Part shown: positions 1 to 5,423 of the stretch, in pieces
Layout: each line of letters starts with the position of its first letter
How positions within the stretch are numbered: position 1 is the first letter of the stretch
Source: Mucilaginibacter sp.
Lineage (GTDB): Bacteria > Bacteroidota > Bacteroidia > Sphingobacteriales > Sphingobacteriaceae
Assembly: GCA_025934475.1 (NCBI GenBank)
Contig: JAICXZ010000275.1
Location: forward strand, 1 to 5,423
Direction of reading: 5' to 3'
Length of the DNA: 5,423 bases
Notes under the pieces: model-generated
Told to the model about the DNA's origin: nothing
Databases searched by the model: none
The model's input: the letters and a program-made list of their open reading frames with translations, nothing else
Program-made: the position numbers and the translations under genes

Positions 1-1029
1 GCGTCAACAAAAAATTCTCCTATCTCAGTTACAATCAGCGGTGCGAGCGGTTTCAGTTCTCAGCAGATCAACGCGGGTGAGATCACTCGTTCAGGTATCG
101 AGTTCCAGGCTTTTGGCCGCCCTGTAACTTCAAAGGATTTCTCATGGGATGTTACGGTCAATGCCGCACACAACCAAAACAAGTTAATGTCTCTGGAACC
201 AGGTCTTGATTACCTGCAACTGGGCTCGTGGTTTGGTAGTGATGGCGTTACCCAGGGAGTTCATGTGGGTGATAATTATGGCAATATTTACGGATACGAT
301 TACAAATATAAAAACGGCCAAAAAGTAGTTAACCTGATTTATTCCGATGGAACGAATACCGGGCATGGGCCGGTACTTGGCGCACAATATGCTACATCCG
401 ACAGCATTGTGAAAATAGGCAACGCGACCCCTAAAATAACCGGTGGCATTGCCCAAACCTTTCGGTATAAGAACCTGAGCTTGTATATTCTGGCCGATTT
501 CCGGATCGGAGGTCAGATATGGTCGGGCGATTACGCGACGATTATGGGCCAGGGTATGGCGCCTGAAACAGCCTACGAAAGGGATGGCCATGGACTGCCG
601 TATACCTTCCCCGATGGAACTAAAGCAAACGTGGGCGTAATATTGCCCGGCGTTGCATTGAACCCCGCGACGGGCCAATACGAACAGAACACAGCTGTTG
701 TAAACTCGTGGTGGAAATATGCAGGCAACTATCAATCGTGGGATAATGTTCCCGTTGTACGGACGAACCAAATATTTAACGATTCCTGGGGAAAATTGCG
801 GGAGTTAAGCATTACCTATGCCCTGCCGAAAGACTGGGTAGCTAAAACCAAAGTATTCCAAACTTTGTCGGTTTCGTTGATCGGCCGCGATTTATTTTAC
901 CTGTTTACAACGCTGCCGGATAAGATAAATCCCGAAAGTGTTGTCAGTTCTTCAAATGTTCAGGGCATCCAGTTTGGTGGGCTGCCAGGGGTACGCTATT
1001 ATGGATTCACCGTAAGAGCAGGATTCTAA
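1..1029 (+). CDS. SusC/RagA family TonB-linked outer membrane protein, C-terminal part (5' truncated)
   Basis: This is the last 342 residues of a TonB-dependent outer-membrane transporter. The frame is open from base 1 and ends at TAA 1027-1029. Full SusC proteins usually have about 1000 residues, so the signal peptide, carboxypeptidase-like domain, plug and much of the barrel lie upstream. What is seen is the distal barrel. A segment reading GNATPKITGGIAQTFRYKN near residues 139-157 matches the conserved 'G.(A/P).P...GG....YKN' strand of the family, and DFRIGGQIW follows. Near the end are SWGKLRELSITYALP, the family's 'GRDLFYLFTTLP' segment with DKINPES, and a C-terminal strand ending in Phe (VRYYGFTVRAGF), as expected for Bam-inserted barrels. 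The SusD gene starts 32 bases later, so the two are almost certainly co-transcribed. The barrel imports an oligomer captured by SusD, using TonB-ExbBD energy. The substrate is unknown. Confidence 0.95.
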   Translation, partial: ASTKNSPISVTISGASGFSSQQINAGEITRSGIEFQAFGRPVTSKDFSWDVTVNAAHNQNKLMSLEPGLDYLQLGSWFGSDGVTQGVHVGDNYGNIYGYDYKYKNGQKVVNLIYSDGTNTGHGPVLGAQYATSDSIVKIGNATPKITGGIAQTFRYKNLSLYILADFRIGGQIWSGDYATIMGQGMAPETAYERDGHGLPYTFPDGTKANVGVILPGVALNPATGQYEQNTAVVNSWWKYAGNYQSWDNVPVVRTNQIFNDSWGKLRELSITYALPKDWVAKTKVFQTLSVSLIGRDLFYLFTTLPDKINPESVVSSSNVQGIQFGGLPGVRYYGFTVRAGF

Positions 1030-1061
1030 TGTAATTTGAAAAAATCTTAAAAGTTAAAGTT

Positions 1062-2723
1062 ATGTTGAAATACTATCATAAAAAAGGGTTAGCGATAATA
1101 GCCGTTTCGGGGTTTTTTATTGCAATGATGGCATCCTGTACCAAGAACTTCCAGGAAATTAATACGCCACATAGTGGTTCTACAACGGCCACTCTTTTAC
1201 AACTTTATACGGGTATCGGTGCTCAGTTAGATAACACTGCAGAAGGTGAAGATGCCACCAGTACAAGGTGGTTATATCCTATTACACAGCAGGGCGCAGT
1301 ATATACAAGATCGGATTATACTTTTGGTCAGGGCGCTAATTGGTCTGGCTTTTATCAGAATTTGGCCGCCTCATATCAAATGTTTAGCCAAATAACAGCA
1401 TACCATGCCGACTCGGTAAATTATACCAATATAAAAGCTATGGTGTTGGTACTTAGGGCTTACCAGGCTATTGAGTTATCTAATTTTTACGGGTCCATAC
1501 CTTATTCCAAGGCAGGTAAAGGTTTTTCCGGCAATACTGCTGACCTTAAAGTACCATACGATACCCAACAACAGGTGTATCTTTCGTGCTTGAAGGATCT
1601 TACCTGGGCGGTAAATAATTTTTCGACCAGCGCTACTCAGGCTTCTTTTGGCTCCGGCGATTTCCTCTTAGCAAATGATATTTCGCAATGGAAAAAATTT
1701 GCTAACTCGCTCCGGTTGCGCTATGCACTTGACATGTACGATAAAGACAATGCAGACGCTGGGCCAATAATTTCGGACGCGTTAACCAAAGATTTGTTAA
1801 CCGACCCTGTTGCAGATGTAGTTGGCCTTAGCCAAACAAACATCCCCAATATTTCTTTTGATATCGGCGGTGGCGGCAGGGGCTGGTCTTTCCGCCAGGA
1901 ATGCCGTGTACGTATGGGCACAACGATGTGGAATTTGATGAGTAACAATAACAGCATCAACGGCAGCGGTATCTTTGATCCAAGGTGCAAGATATTTTTT
2001 GAGGCAAACGGTGACGGTGATGGAAACACTGACTGGGTTCCGTTTCCGCAAGACCCACCCTCGCCCATAACTGACGGCGGAGATCCTTATAATACCGAAA
2101 GAGATCCCAATAATAAAGGCTGGTCAGTAGATAAAGTGGGTAATTTATATTCAGATTTCAATTATTACTGGGGCAGGGATGGAAATATTTCAGGATCAAG
2201 CGGAGCCGTTCCGGAAATTTTTATGACACCTGCCGAAGTGCATTTTTTGAAGGCTGAAGTGTACGCACGCGGGATTGCAGGTGTCGCCCAAAATATGGCG
2301 ACAGCACAAACCGAGTATGAAGCAGGAGTAACGTCTTCTATTACCTATTGGACGAATGCTGCCTTCAATTCCTCCGTTTGGATAATGAATAAGCCTGCCG
2401 CTGCTACCCCAAGCAGCGCAGATATAACTACCGTATTAACTAATCCGAAAGTTGCCTTTAACGCAGCTAACGCTCTTCAGTTGATTTATGCGCAGGAATG
2501 GATCGATCAGATCCGTCAGCCATGGGTGGCATGGACGCTGATGAGAAGAACAGGCGGAGCGACGCCTGCCGATACAGACAATCCGTCAGTGTATGCGCAA
2601 AATTATGGCACCTATCAGCGTTATCAATATCCTTCTGACGAGCCGTTGCTGAACAGAGCAAACTGGGCCGCAGCTACCGGTGGAAATGATGTAGTAAGCA
2701 CCAAAATCTGGATAGCAAAATAA
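1062..2723 (+). CDS. SusD/RagB family nutrient-binding outer membrane lipoprotein (SusD-like_2 type)
   Basis: This is a complete 553-residue surface lipoprotein that forms the substrate-binding lid on the preceding SusC barrel. The N-terminus has two lysines followed by a hydrophobic stretch and a lipobox ending MAS-Cys26, so it is a signal peptidase II substrate. After the Cys comes TKNFQEINTPHSG, the 'C...F.e.N..P' opening typical of the SusD-like_2 branch. Further family marks in order are a TPR-like helical core with AYQAIELSNFYGSIPYSKA (about residues 136-154) and VPYDTQQQVY. Next are NDISQWKKFANSLRLRYALDMY (about 205-226), PAEVHFLKAEVYARG (about 389-403), YAQEWIDQIRQPWVAWTLMRRTG (about 475-497) and a C-terminal YPSDEPLLNRANW. 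The start is the only ATG before the signal peptide. The upstream bases are purine- and AT-rich without a clear Shine-Dalgarno, as is normal in this phylum. No acidic cluster of the known surface-export signal kind directly follows Cys26. The substrate cannot be assigned, because no glycosidase or peptidase is adjacent. Confidence 0.95.
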   Translation: MLKYYHKKGLAIIAVSGFFIAMMASCTKNFQEINTPHSGSTTATLLQLYTGIGAQLDNTAEGEDATSTRWLYPITQQGAVYTRSDYTFGQGANWSGFYQNLAASYQMFSQITAYHADSVNYTNIKAMVLVLRAYQAIELSNFYGSIPYSKAGKGFSGNTADLKVPYDTQQQVYLSCLKDLTWAVNNFSTSATQASFGSGDFLLANDISQWKKFANSLRLRYALDMYDKDNADAGPIISDALTKDLLTDPVADVVGLSQTNIPNISFDIGGGGRGWSFRQECRVRMGTTMWNLMSNNNSINGSGIFDPRCKIFFEANGDGDGNTDWVPFPQDPPSPITDGGDPYNTERDPNNKGWSVDKVGNLYSDFNYYWGRDGNISGSSGAVPEIFMTPAEVHFLKAEVYARGIAGVAQNMATAQTEYEAGVTSSITYWTNAAFNSSVWIMNKPAAATPSSADITTVLTNPKVAFNAANALQLIYAQEWIDQIRQPWVAWTLMRRTGGATPADTDNPSVYAQNYGTYQRYQYPSDEPLLNRANWAAATGGNDVVSTKIWIAK

Positions 2724-2750
2724 TTAAGTTGAGATTATAAGTTGATGATG

Positions 2751-2788
2751 CGAAAAGCCCCGGGTGTAATACCTGGGGCTTTCGTTTT
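2751..2788. terminator. Bidirectional intrinsic terminator between the SusD gene and the hydroxylase gene
   Basis: Bases 2754-2765 (AAAGCCCCGGGT) pair with 2771-2782 (ACCTGGGGCTTT) around a 5-base loop (GTAAT), with one G-U wobble. The stem extends by a CG pair across a one-base A bulge. TTTT follows at 2785-2788 on the + strand. The four A residues at 2753-2756 give a T-run on the - strand. The hairpin sits 27 bases after the SusD stop and just beyond the stop of the opposing gene, which is the expected place for a terminator shared by convergent genes. Confidence 0.87.
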
Positions 2789-2792
2789 ACTA

Positions 2793-3599
2793 TCACGAAT
2801 TACGAAAGGGAATTTTTATAGTTTCGACAAAATTGGAGACTACCGTTTCATCCATATGGGTATCGACGCCAAACATAGTATCGTTTTTAGCCAGGCTTTT
2901 ATAGGTTCCGAATATCCGATCCCAGATGCTGAGTACGTCTCCGTAGTTGCAATCGGTATAAGGCAGCTCGAAATGATGATGAACATGGTGGATATTCGGC
3001 GTGACAAAAAGCAGGCCGATAAGCCGCTCGGCTTTTGGCGCCAGTCTGAAGCTTGTATGTGAGGTTACGTTTGAAATGGTTTCGCAGGTTTGCCGCAGGA
3101 GCAGTAATCCGGCCCCTACTCCGGTGAGGAGGATCCAAACAATAAGAAAACACATTCGAAGGAAGGTCTCACCCGGATGTTCCCTGACGGTTGTTGTTAC
3201 ATCCATTTCATTATCAGTGTGATGAACCAGGTGAAACCGCCACAGCGGCTTAAACTTGTGCATAGACACATGGTATACATAATCCAGGAAATCGAGCATC
3301 AGGAACCCAACAGCAAGTTTAATCAGATGGTGTTTGCTGAATACCGACCAGGAAAGGATGCCCCAGTGTCGTTCGTTAACCATTGCCGAAACCGCCAACA
3401 CCGGTATGGTCATTATGAGCTGCACCGGTAAGGCAGTGCCGATAAATTTGATGTTTCTAAGTGCATGCGCGCATTTTGATTTGAAGCTTTCAGAAATGAT
3501 TATGGCCTCCGTTAGCCATAAGCCAATCATCAAAGCCGCATAGATAAATAGTTGAACCTTTGTTTCATGGTCCAGTTGTGATGATGCGGTACCGGTCAT
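2793..3599 (-). CDS. Fatty acid hydroxylase / sterol desaturase family membrane protein
   Basis: This is a 268-residue integral membrane protein of the di-iron fatty acid hydroxylase superfamily. The histidine clusters that bind the two irons are all present. They are HVSMH (HX3H, His110 and His114), HLVHH (HX2HH, His123, His126 and His127) and HHVHHH (His204-His209 region, containing HX2HH). The accessory motif REHPGE is at residues 139-144, and a further histidine (SHTSF, His181) lies where the family often has one. Hydrophobic segments lie near residues 16-36, 55-74, 91-106 and 148-168, placing the active site at the cytoplasmic membrane face. Family members insert oxygen into or desaturate sterols, fatty acyl chains, sphingoid bases or carotenoids, but the substrate here is not determinable. 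The length is typical, and the gene appears intact. It is transcribed alone, converges on the SusD gene, and has a divergent spacer upstream. The start is the first ATG after in-frame stops. Confidence 0.93.
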   Translation of the reverse strand: MTGTASSQLDHETKVQLFIYAALMIGLWLTEAIIISESFKSKCAHALRNIKFIGTALPVQLIMTIPVLAVSAMVNERHWGILSWSVFSKHHLIKLAVGFLMLDFLDYVYHVSMHKFKPLWRFHLVHHTDNEMDVTTTVREHPGETFLRMCFLIVWILLTGVGAGLLLLRQTCETISNVTSHTSFRLAPKAERLIGLLFVTPNIHHVHHHFELPYTDCNYGDVLSIWDRIFGTYKSLAKNDTMFGVDTHMDETVVSNFVETIKIPFRNS

Positions 3600-3619
3600 T
3601 TTGTAATAGGGGTATATTT

Positions 3620-3643
3620 AATTGTAAAAGAACGCAATTGTAA
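3620..3643. repeat. Short direct repeat AATTGTAA in the hydroxylase upstream region
   Basis: AATTGTAA occurs at 3620-3627 and 3636-3643, a 16-base period, and the core TTGTAA occurs a third time at 3601-3606 beside the start codon. The repeat lies where a promoter or operator for the - strand hydroxylase gene would be. In AT-rich DNA an 8-base repeat can arise by chance, so a regulatory role is only a possibility. Confidence 0.35.
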
Positions 3644-3658
3644 TAACCAAATTTTGAT

Positions 3659-3685
3659 TTTTAAAAAAAATAAAATTTTTTAAAA
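3659..3685. repeat. AT-only inverted repeat in the divergent spacer
   Basis: TTTTAAAAAA at 3659-3668 is the exact reverse complement of TTTTTTAAAA at 3676-3685, separated by 7 bases of A and T. Such tracts are intrinsically bent and often act as upstream promoter elements or easily melted DNA. It could also be a simple by-product of low-complexity composition. The symmetry is certain, the function is not. Confidence 0.5.
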
Positions 3686-3736
3686 TGAACTCTGGACAAA
3701 ATGTGCCTCTTATCAACATTCGCGTTGCCTATCCCG

Positions 3737-3773
3737 TGTTTTAACGGTGTAAAATACCGTGTTTAAACCCGTT
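3737..3773 (+). promoter_or_regulatory. Copy 1 of a 37-base block shared by the upstream regions of the next two genes
   Basis: The block starts TGTTTTAACGGTGTAAAA (3737-3754) and ends CCGTT at 3769-3773. It aligns without gaps to 4182-4218 with 27 of 37 bases identical, including 16 of the first 18 and the whole terminal CCGTT. Inside it, ACGGT (3744-3748) and ACCGT (3756-3760) form a perfect 5-base dyad around 7 bases. It ends 17 bases before the 103-residue gene. A shared promoter or an operator for a common regulator is the simplest reading, but it is not a known consensus that I recognise. Confidence 0.5.
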
Positions 3774-3790
3774 GCGGCCAAAGCCTTCCA

Positions 3791-4102
3791 ATGCCTACAT
3801 TGCACGAAATGGCTAACCTCCGCTTCAAGTATTTTTCTAAAGATATCTCACTGGACAACAAAAGCGCCTTTGAAACTTATGTCAATCAAACGTATGCAAC
3901 CGTTAGCGATCAGATGAATATTACAAGTTCCTATGTGCTCGTTTATTGGACCAAACCTCAAAACCAAATCCACGGTATTTTTATAACCGACTCCATCACT
4001 GAAACTATTATGGACACAGGAAACCTCAACAAATTTATTGTCCGGCCCGCGTTGGCCAGGCATTTGACTTCTTATCGGCAACCGGCAGAATTGGAAGTCT
4101 GA
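3791..4102 (+). CDS. Hypothetical protein, 103 residues
   Basis: I do not recognise this protein. It has no signal peptide, membrane segment, Cys residue or known catalytic motif. Visible features are a basic N-terminal stretch (RFKYFSKD, residues 11-18), a likely helix around residues 24-42, and a likely strand pair, SSYVLVYWTK (46-55) and IHGIFITD (60-67). A basic C-terminal segment, RPALARHLTSYR (85-96), follows. This could be a small soluble alpha/beta protein. Codons look like those of the neighbours, and the overlapping antisense frame is less convincing. The start is uncertain: ATG at 3791 has no ribosome-binding sequence, and ATG at 3809 would give a 97-residue protein beginning MANL. 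The next gene begins MANT. A shared upstream block links it to that gene. It might also be a remnant of a longer protein. Confidence 0.6.
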   Translation: MPTLHEMANLRFKYFSKDISLDNKSAFETYVNQTYATVSDQMNITSSYVLVYWTKPQNQIHGIFITDSITETIMDTGNLNKFIVRPALARHLTSYRQPAELEV

Positions 4103-4110
4103 GGTTACAA

Positions 4111-4154
4111 CGCCAACCAAATTTCGGATCGAAAGTTGGTAGCGATATCTTTTT
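4111..4154 (+). terminator. Possible weak terminator or attenuator hairpin after the 103-residue gene
   Basis: CCAAC (4113-4117) pairs with GTTGG (4135-4139), and TTTCG (4122-4126) pairs with CGAAA (4130-4134) around a GAT loop. The left arm has a 4-base bulge. Five T residues follow at 4150-4154, 10 bases after the stem. The hairpin begins 10 bases after the stop codon. The detached T-run and the bulge make it a weak terminator. It could instead be an RNA-processing or attenuation structure. Confidence 0.35.
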
Positions 4155-4181
4155 AACGGGTTGTTGTATAATCCTTTATCC

Positions 4182-4218
4182 TGTTTTGACGGTATAAAAA
4201 TGAGTATTTTCAACCGTT
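4182..4218 (+). promoter_or_regulatory. Copy 2 of the 37-base block, upstream of the 127-residue gene
   Basis: The block begins TGTTTTGACGGTATAAAA (4182-4199) and ends CCGTT (4214-4218), matching copy 1 at the same internal spacing of 25 bases between ACGGT and CCGTT. An imperfect dyad is present: ACGGT (4189-4193) with ACCGT (4213-4217), and inner AAAA (4196-4199) with TTTT (4207-4210), separated by two mismatches. TTG plus TATTTTCA (4205-4212) resembles a degenerate Bacteroidota promoter, but the spacing is short. It lies 52 bases before the ATG of the 127-residue gene, further away than copy 1 is from its gene. Confidence 0.5.
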
Positions 4219-4307
4219 TGATTTTCTGGTTAGAAACCCGGAACTTACAGGCGCTTAAAACTCATCACCAATGGCAAATACTAACCTTATTGATTCCTAC
4301 CAGGTAG
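4200..4307 (+). other. Candidate 35-codon small ORF overlapping the start of the 127-residue gene
   Basis: ATG 4200-4202 opens a frame that reads MSIFNRLIFWLETRNLQALK and ends at TAG 4305-4307, overlapping the 127-residue gene by 37 bases in another frame. The first 20 residues could form an amphipathic or hydrophobic helix. The ATG lies inside the shared 37-base block, so if that block is the promoter the ORF may not be in the transcript. No ribosome-binding sequence is seen. It could be a leader peptide or chance; I favour chance. Confidence 0.2.
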
Positions 4308-4654
4308 ACGGATCGAGCAACCCTGTCCGGCTTAAAGTCACCGTTGGCAACGGACAAACCGGATGCATCGGTGTCAGCATAGACGGAAACGACGTTATCA
4401 AACCAGGCGCCGACGCCAATAACAACTACACCGATTCGTTCGATTTCGAGATCGGCAGCAACCAGGATTTGAACAGCAGTTTGTTAACCATTCCGGTGGT
4501 GGTTACCCGGGTGCAGACCGATACCCAGACAACAACTGTTATTGTAGAACTAACCGGCGGCCCCACGCCTTCGAACTATCCGCCGCTGACCGAGAATGCT
4601 ACAAACGTTGGAGATATAATTAATTATCTGTGTACTATTGATTTTGGGAACTGA
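4271..4654 (+). CDS. Hypothetical acidic, probably beta-rich protein, 127 residues
   Basis: I cannot assign this protein to a named family. It lacks a signal peptide and membrane segments, so a cytoplasmic location or export by another route is implied. Alternating hydrophobic patterns suggest a beta-sandwich: VRLKVTVGN (19-27), GCIGVSIDGNDVI (31-43), YTDSFDFEIG (53-62), SSLLTIPVVVTRVQ (69-82) and TTTVIVELTGG (87-97). They are joined by Gly-, Asn- and Asp-rich turns. It has 14 acidic and only 4 basic residues, and two Cys (32 and 121). The start is the first ATG in frame, again without a Shine-Dalgarno. Its TGA overlaps the ATG of the next gene by one base (TGATG), which implies translational coupling and probably joint function with that exported protein. 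The shared upstream block also links it to the 103-residue gene. Confidence 0.75.
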   Translation: MANTNLIDSYQVDGSSNPVRLKVTVGNGQTGCIGVSIDGNDVIKPGADANNNYTDSFDFEIGSNQDLNSSLLTIPVVVTRVQTDTQTTTVIVELTGGPTPSNYPPLTENATNVGDIINYLCTIDFGN

Positions 4655-5423
4655 TGAGACGAGCAATAATTATTGGTTTAATATTCTCGTTGAGTATGAG
4701 CGCCGCTATAGCGCAAACAGCAGATTCAGCTAACAATACCCTTTTAAATCGCGGTGACACCACGCAATGGAAGATCAATCTGCTGGAAGAACCTAATTCA
4801 CCCGGCGCAAGCCTGCTTGGCATTTCAACAAGCGCCGTCCAGCGGCCATCAGATCCAACAGCAATAATGGTGTCATTGCTGAATTCGACAGATAATCTCA
4901 CCACGATACCCAATTCATACGCGGTCGATTTTGTGCCGCAATGGCTATTCTGGGGGAAGAACGTGACCTATTCGGATTTTGCCAACGACAATAATATCTG
5001 GAACAATATTAAACAGACTTTCGATGTTTCGCTTGCGATGCGCAACCTGAAAGATGTCAACTCAAATGTGGTTAACACGCAGCTTGGGGCCGGGTTTAAA
5101 GTTTCAATAAAGCGTGGTAGCATTTCAAAAAAGACCCAAGCTGCGATGGCCAGTATCCACACTTACCAAAGCAACTATCTTGCACTGCGAAAAAGATATA
5201 TCAATGATGCAGTTAAGCAGGCTAAAGCCTCCGGTATGAATCCCGACCAGCGCAACCAGCTCATTGCTGCCGCAGATCAAAAAGCACAGTCGGACGCTAA
5301 AAATCTCGCATTACAGGATTCGATCAGAAAAGTTGCGCAGGGCCTTGATTTTACTCGCGAAGGTTTTATGATGGACCTGGCCGGAGGGTTTTCCTACAAT
5401 TTTGTTAGCCAGACAAACGGCAC
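4654..5423 (+). CDS. Exported, probably outer-membrane beta-barrel protein of unknown function (3' truncated)
   Basis: The frame starts at ATG 4654-4656, overlapping the preceding stop, and stays open to the window end (256 complete codons). Residues 1-20 form a clear Sec signal peptide: two Arg, a hydrophobic core, then a cleavage site after AIA with Gln21 as the likely mature N-terminus. The mature protein begins with a linker and a segment with SPGASLLGIS (49-58) and VQRPSDP (62-68). SYAVDFVPQWLFW (88-100) and YSDF follow. I recall this order from uncharacterised Bacteroidota outer-membrane proteins, but I cannot name a family. Barrel-like strands (FDVSLAMR, AGFKVSIKRG) lead to a long charged, helix-rich insert of about residues 157-230 (KK.Q through QDSIRKVAQG). 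A further barrel-type strand, GFMMDLAGGFSYNF (237-250), follows. The helical insert could be a periplasmic or extracellular excursion between strands. Role unknown; the coupling to the acidic 127-residue protein suggests they act together. Confidence 0.83.
   Translation, partial: MRRAIIIGLIFSLSMSAAIAQTADSANNTLLNRGDTTQWKINLLEEPNSPGASLLGISTSAVQRPSDPTAIMVSLLNSTDNLTTIPNSYAVDFVPQWLFWGKNVTYSDFANDNNIWNNIKQTFDVSLAMRNLKDVNSNVVNTQLGAGFKVSIKRGSISKKTQAAMASIHTYQSNYLALRKRYINDAVKQAKASGMNPDQRNQLIAAADQKAQSDAKNLALQDSIRKVAQGLDFTREGFMMDLAGGFSYNFVSQTNG

Larger units (their letters stand above)
3600..3790. promoter_or_regulatory. Divergent AT-rich intergenic region, presumed to hold promoters for both flanking genes
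   Basis: This 191-base spacer separates two outward-facing genes, so both 5' control regions must lie here. Its centre (3641-3686) is almost wholly A and T. I could not find a convincing Bacteroidota promoter (TTTG then TAnnTTTG at about 19-21 bases) for either direction. On the - strand the best pair is TTTG at 3648-3651 with a poor TACAATTA at 3619-3626. The part nearest the + strand gene carries a block (3737-3773) that recurs before the next gene and is listed separately. Confidence 0.5.

Noticed and set aside
184..771. A 195-residue open frame on the - strand inside the SusC gene
   Set aside because: The + strand frame carries unmistakable SusC barrel motifs throughout this stretch, so the opposite frame is a by-product of its codon pattern.
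2742..3062. Open + strand frames beginning in the terminator and running antisense to the hydroxylase
   Set aside because: The first starts inside the terminator hairpin, and all lie opposite a gene with intact catalytic motifs. No family features are seen in them.
4113..4139. The hairpin considered as an attachment site or transposon end
   Set aside because: No integrase, transposase, target duplication or matching second copy is present. A transcript hairpin is the simpler reading.
4167..4172. TATAAT, a perfect match to the proteobacterial -10 box
   Set aside because: Bacteroidota housekeeping promoters use a different consensus (TAnnTTTG), and no -35-like sequence lies at the right distance. 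An isolated hexamer in AT-rich DNA is expected by chance.
3848..4213. A 121-residue open frame on the - strand covering the 103-residue gene
   Set aside because: It lies antisense across the 103-residue gene and the repeated block. Its composition is uneven, it has no recognisable motif, and the + strand frame has more natural codon use and a neighbour-linked upstream block.
4635..5162. Two - strand frames (4635-4913 and 4968-5162) opposite the outer-membrane protein gene
   Set aside because: The + strand frame is open for 256 codons with a clear signal peptide and coupled start, so these are shadows.

Overview
The window looks like a piece of a Bacteroidota chromosome, most likely from the Sphingobacteriaceae (Mucilaginibacter/Pedobacter-like). 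The placement rests on a SusC-SusD outer-membrane pair, AT-rich spacers with almost no Shine-Dalgarno sequences, and moderate GC content in the genes. The genus is inference. I see no mobile element, RNA gene or CRISPR array.

Positions 1-2788 hold the end of a nutrient-import operon on the + strand. First comes the C-terminal part of a SusC/RagA-type TonB-dependent beta-barrel, cut by the window edge. A complete SusD/RagB-type surface lipoprotein of the SusD-like_2 branch follows, and a strong hairpin closes the operon. Together the two proteins would form a lidded outer-membrane transporter. No degradative enzyme or regulator is visible, so the substrate cannot be named.

Positions 2793-3599 (- strand) encode a membrane fatty acid hydroxylase/sterol desaturase family protein with intact di-iron histidine motifs. 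It converges on the SusD gene, and the two share the hairpin as a bidirectional terminator. The divergent spacer 3600-3790 is very AT-rich and carries an AT-only inverted repeat and a short direct repeat.

Positions 3791-5423 (+ strand) are the least explained part. They contain a 103-residue protein with no recognised family, a 168-base spacer, a 127-residue acidic and probably beta-rich protein, and a signal-peptide-bearing, probably outer-membrane protein that is cut by the window end. The last two genes overlap at TGATG and are probably translationally coupled. A 37-base block upstream of the 103-residue gene recurs, with about 73% ungapped identity, upstream of the 127-residue gene. This suggests that the two transcription units share a promoter or operator and form one module. 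That module is the best candidate here for something undescribed, but its function cannot be read from the sequence.
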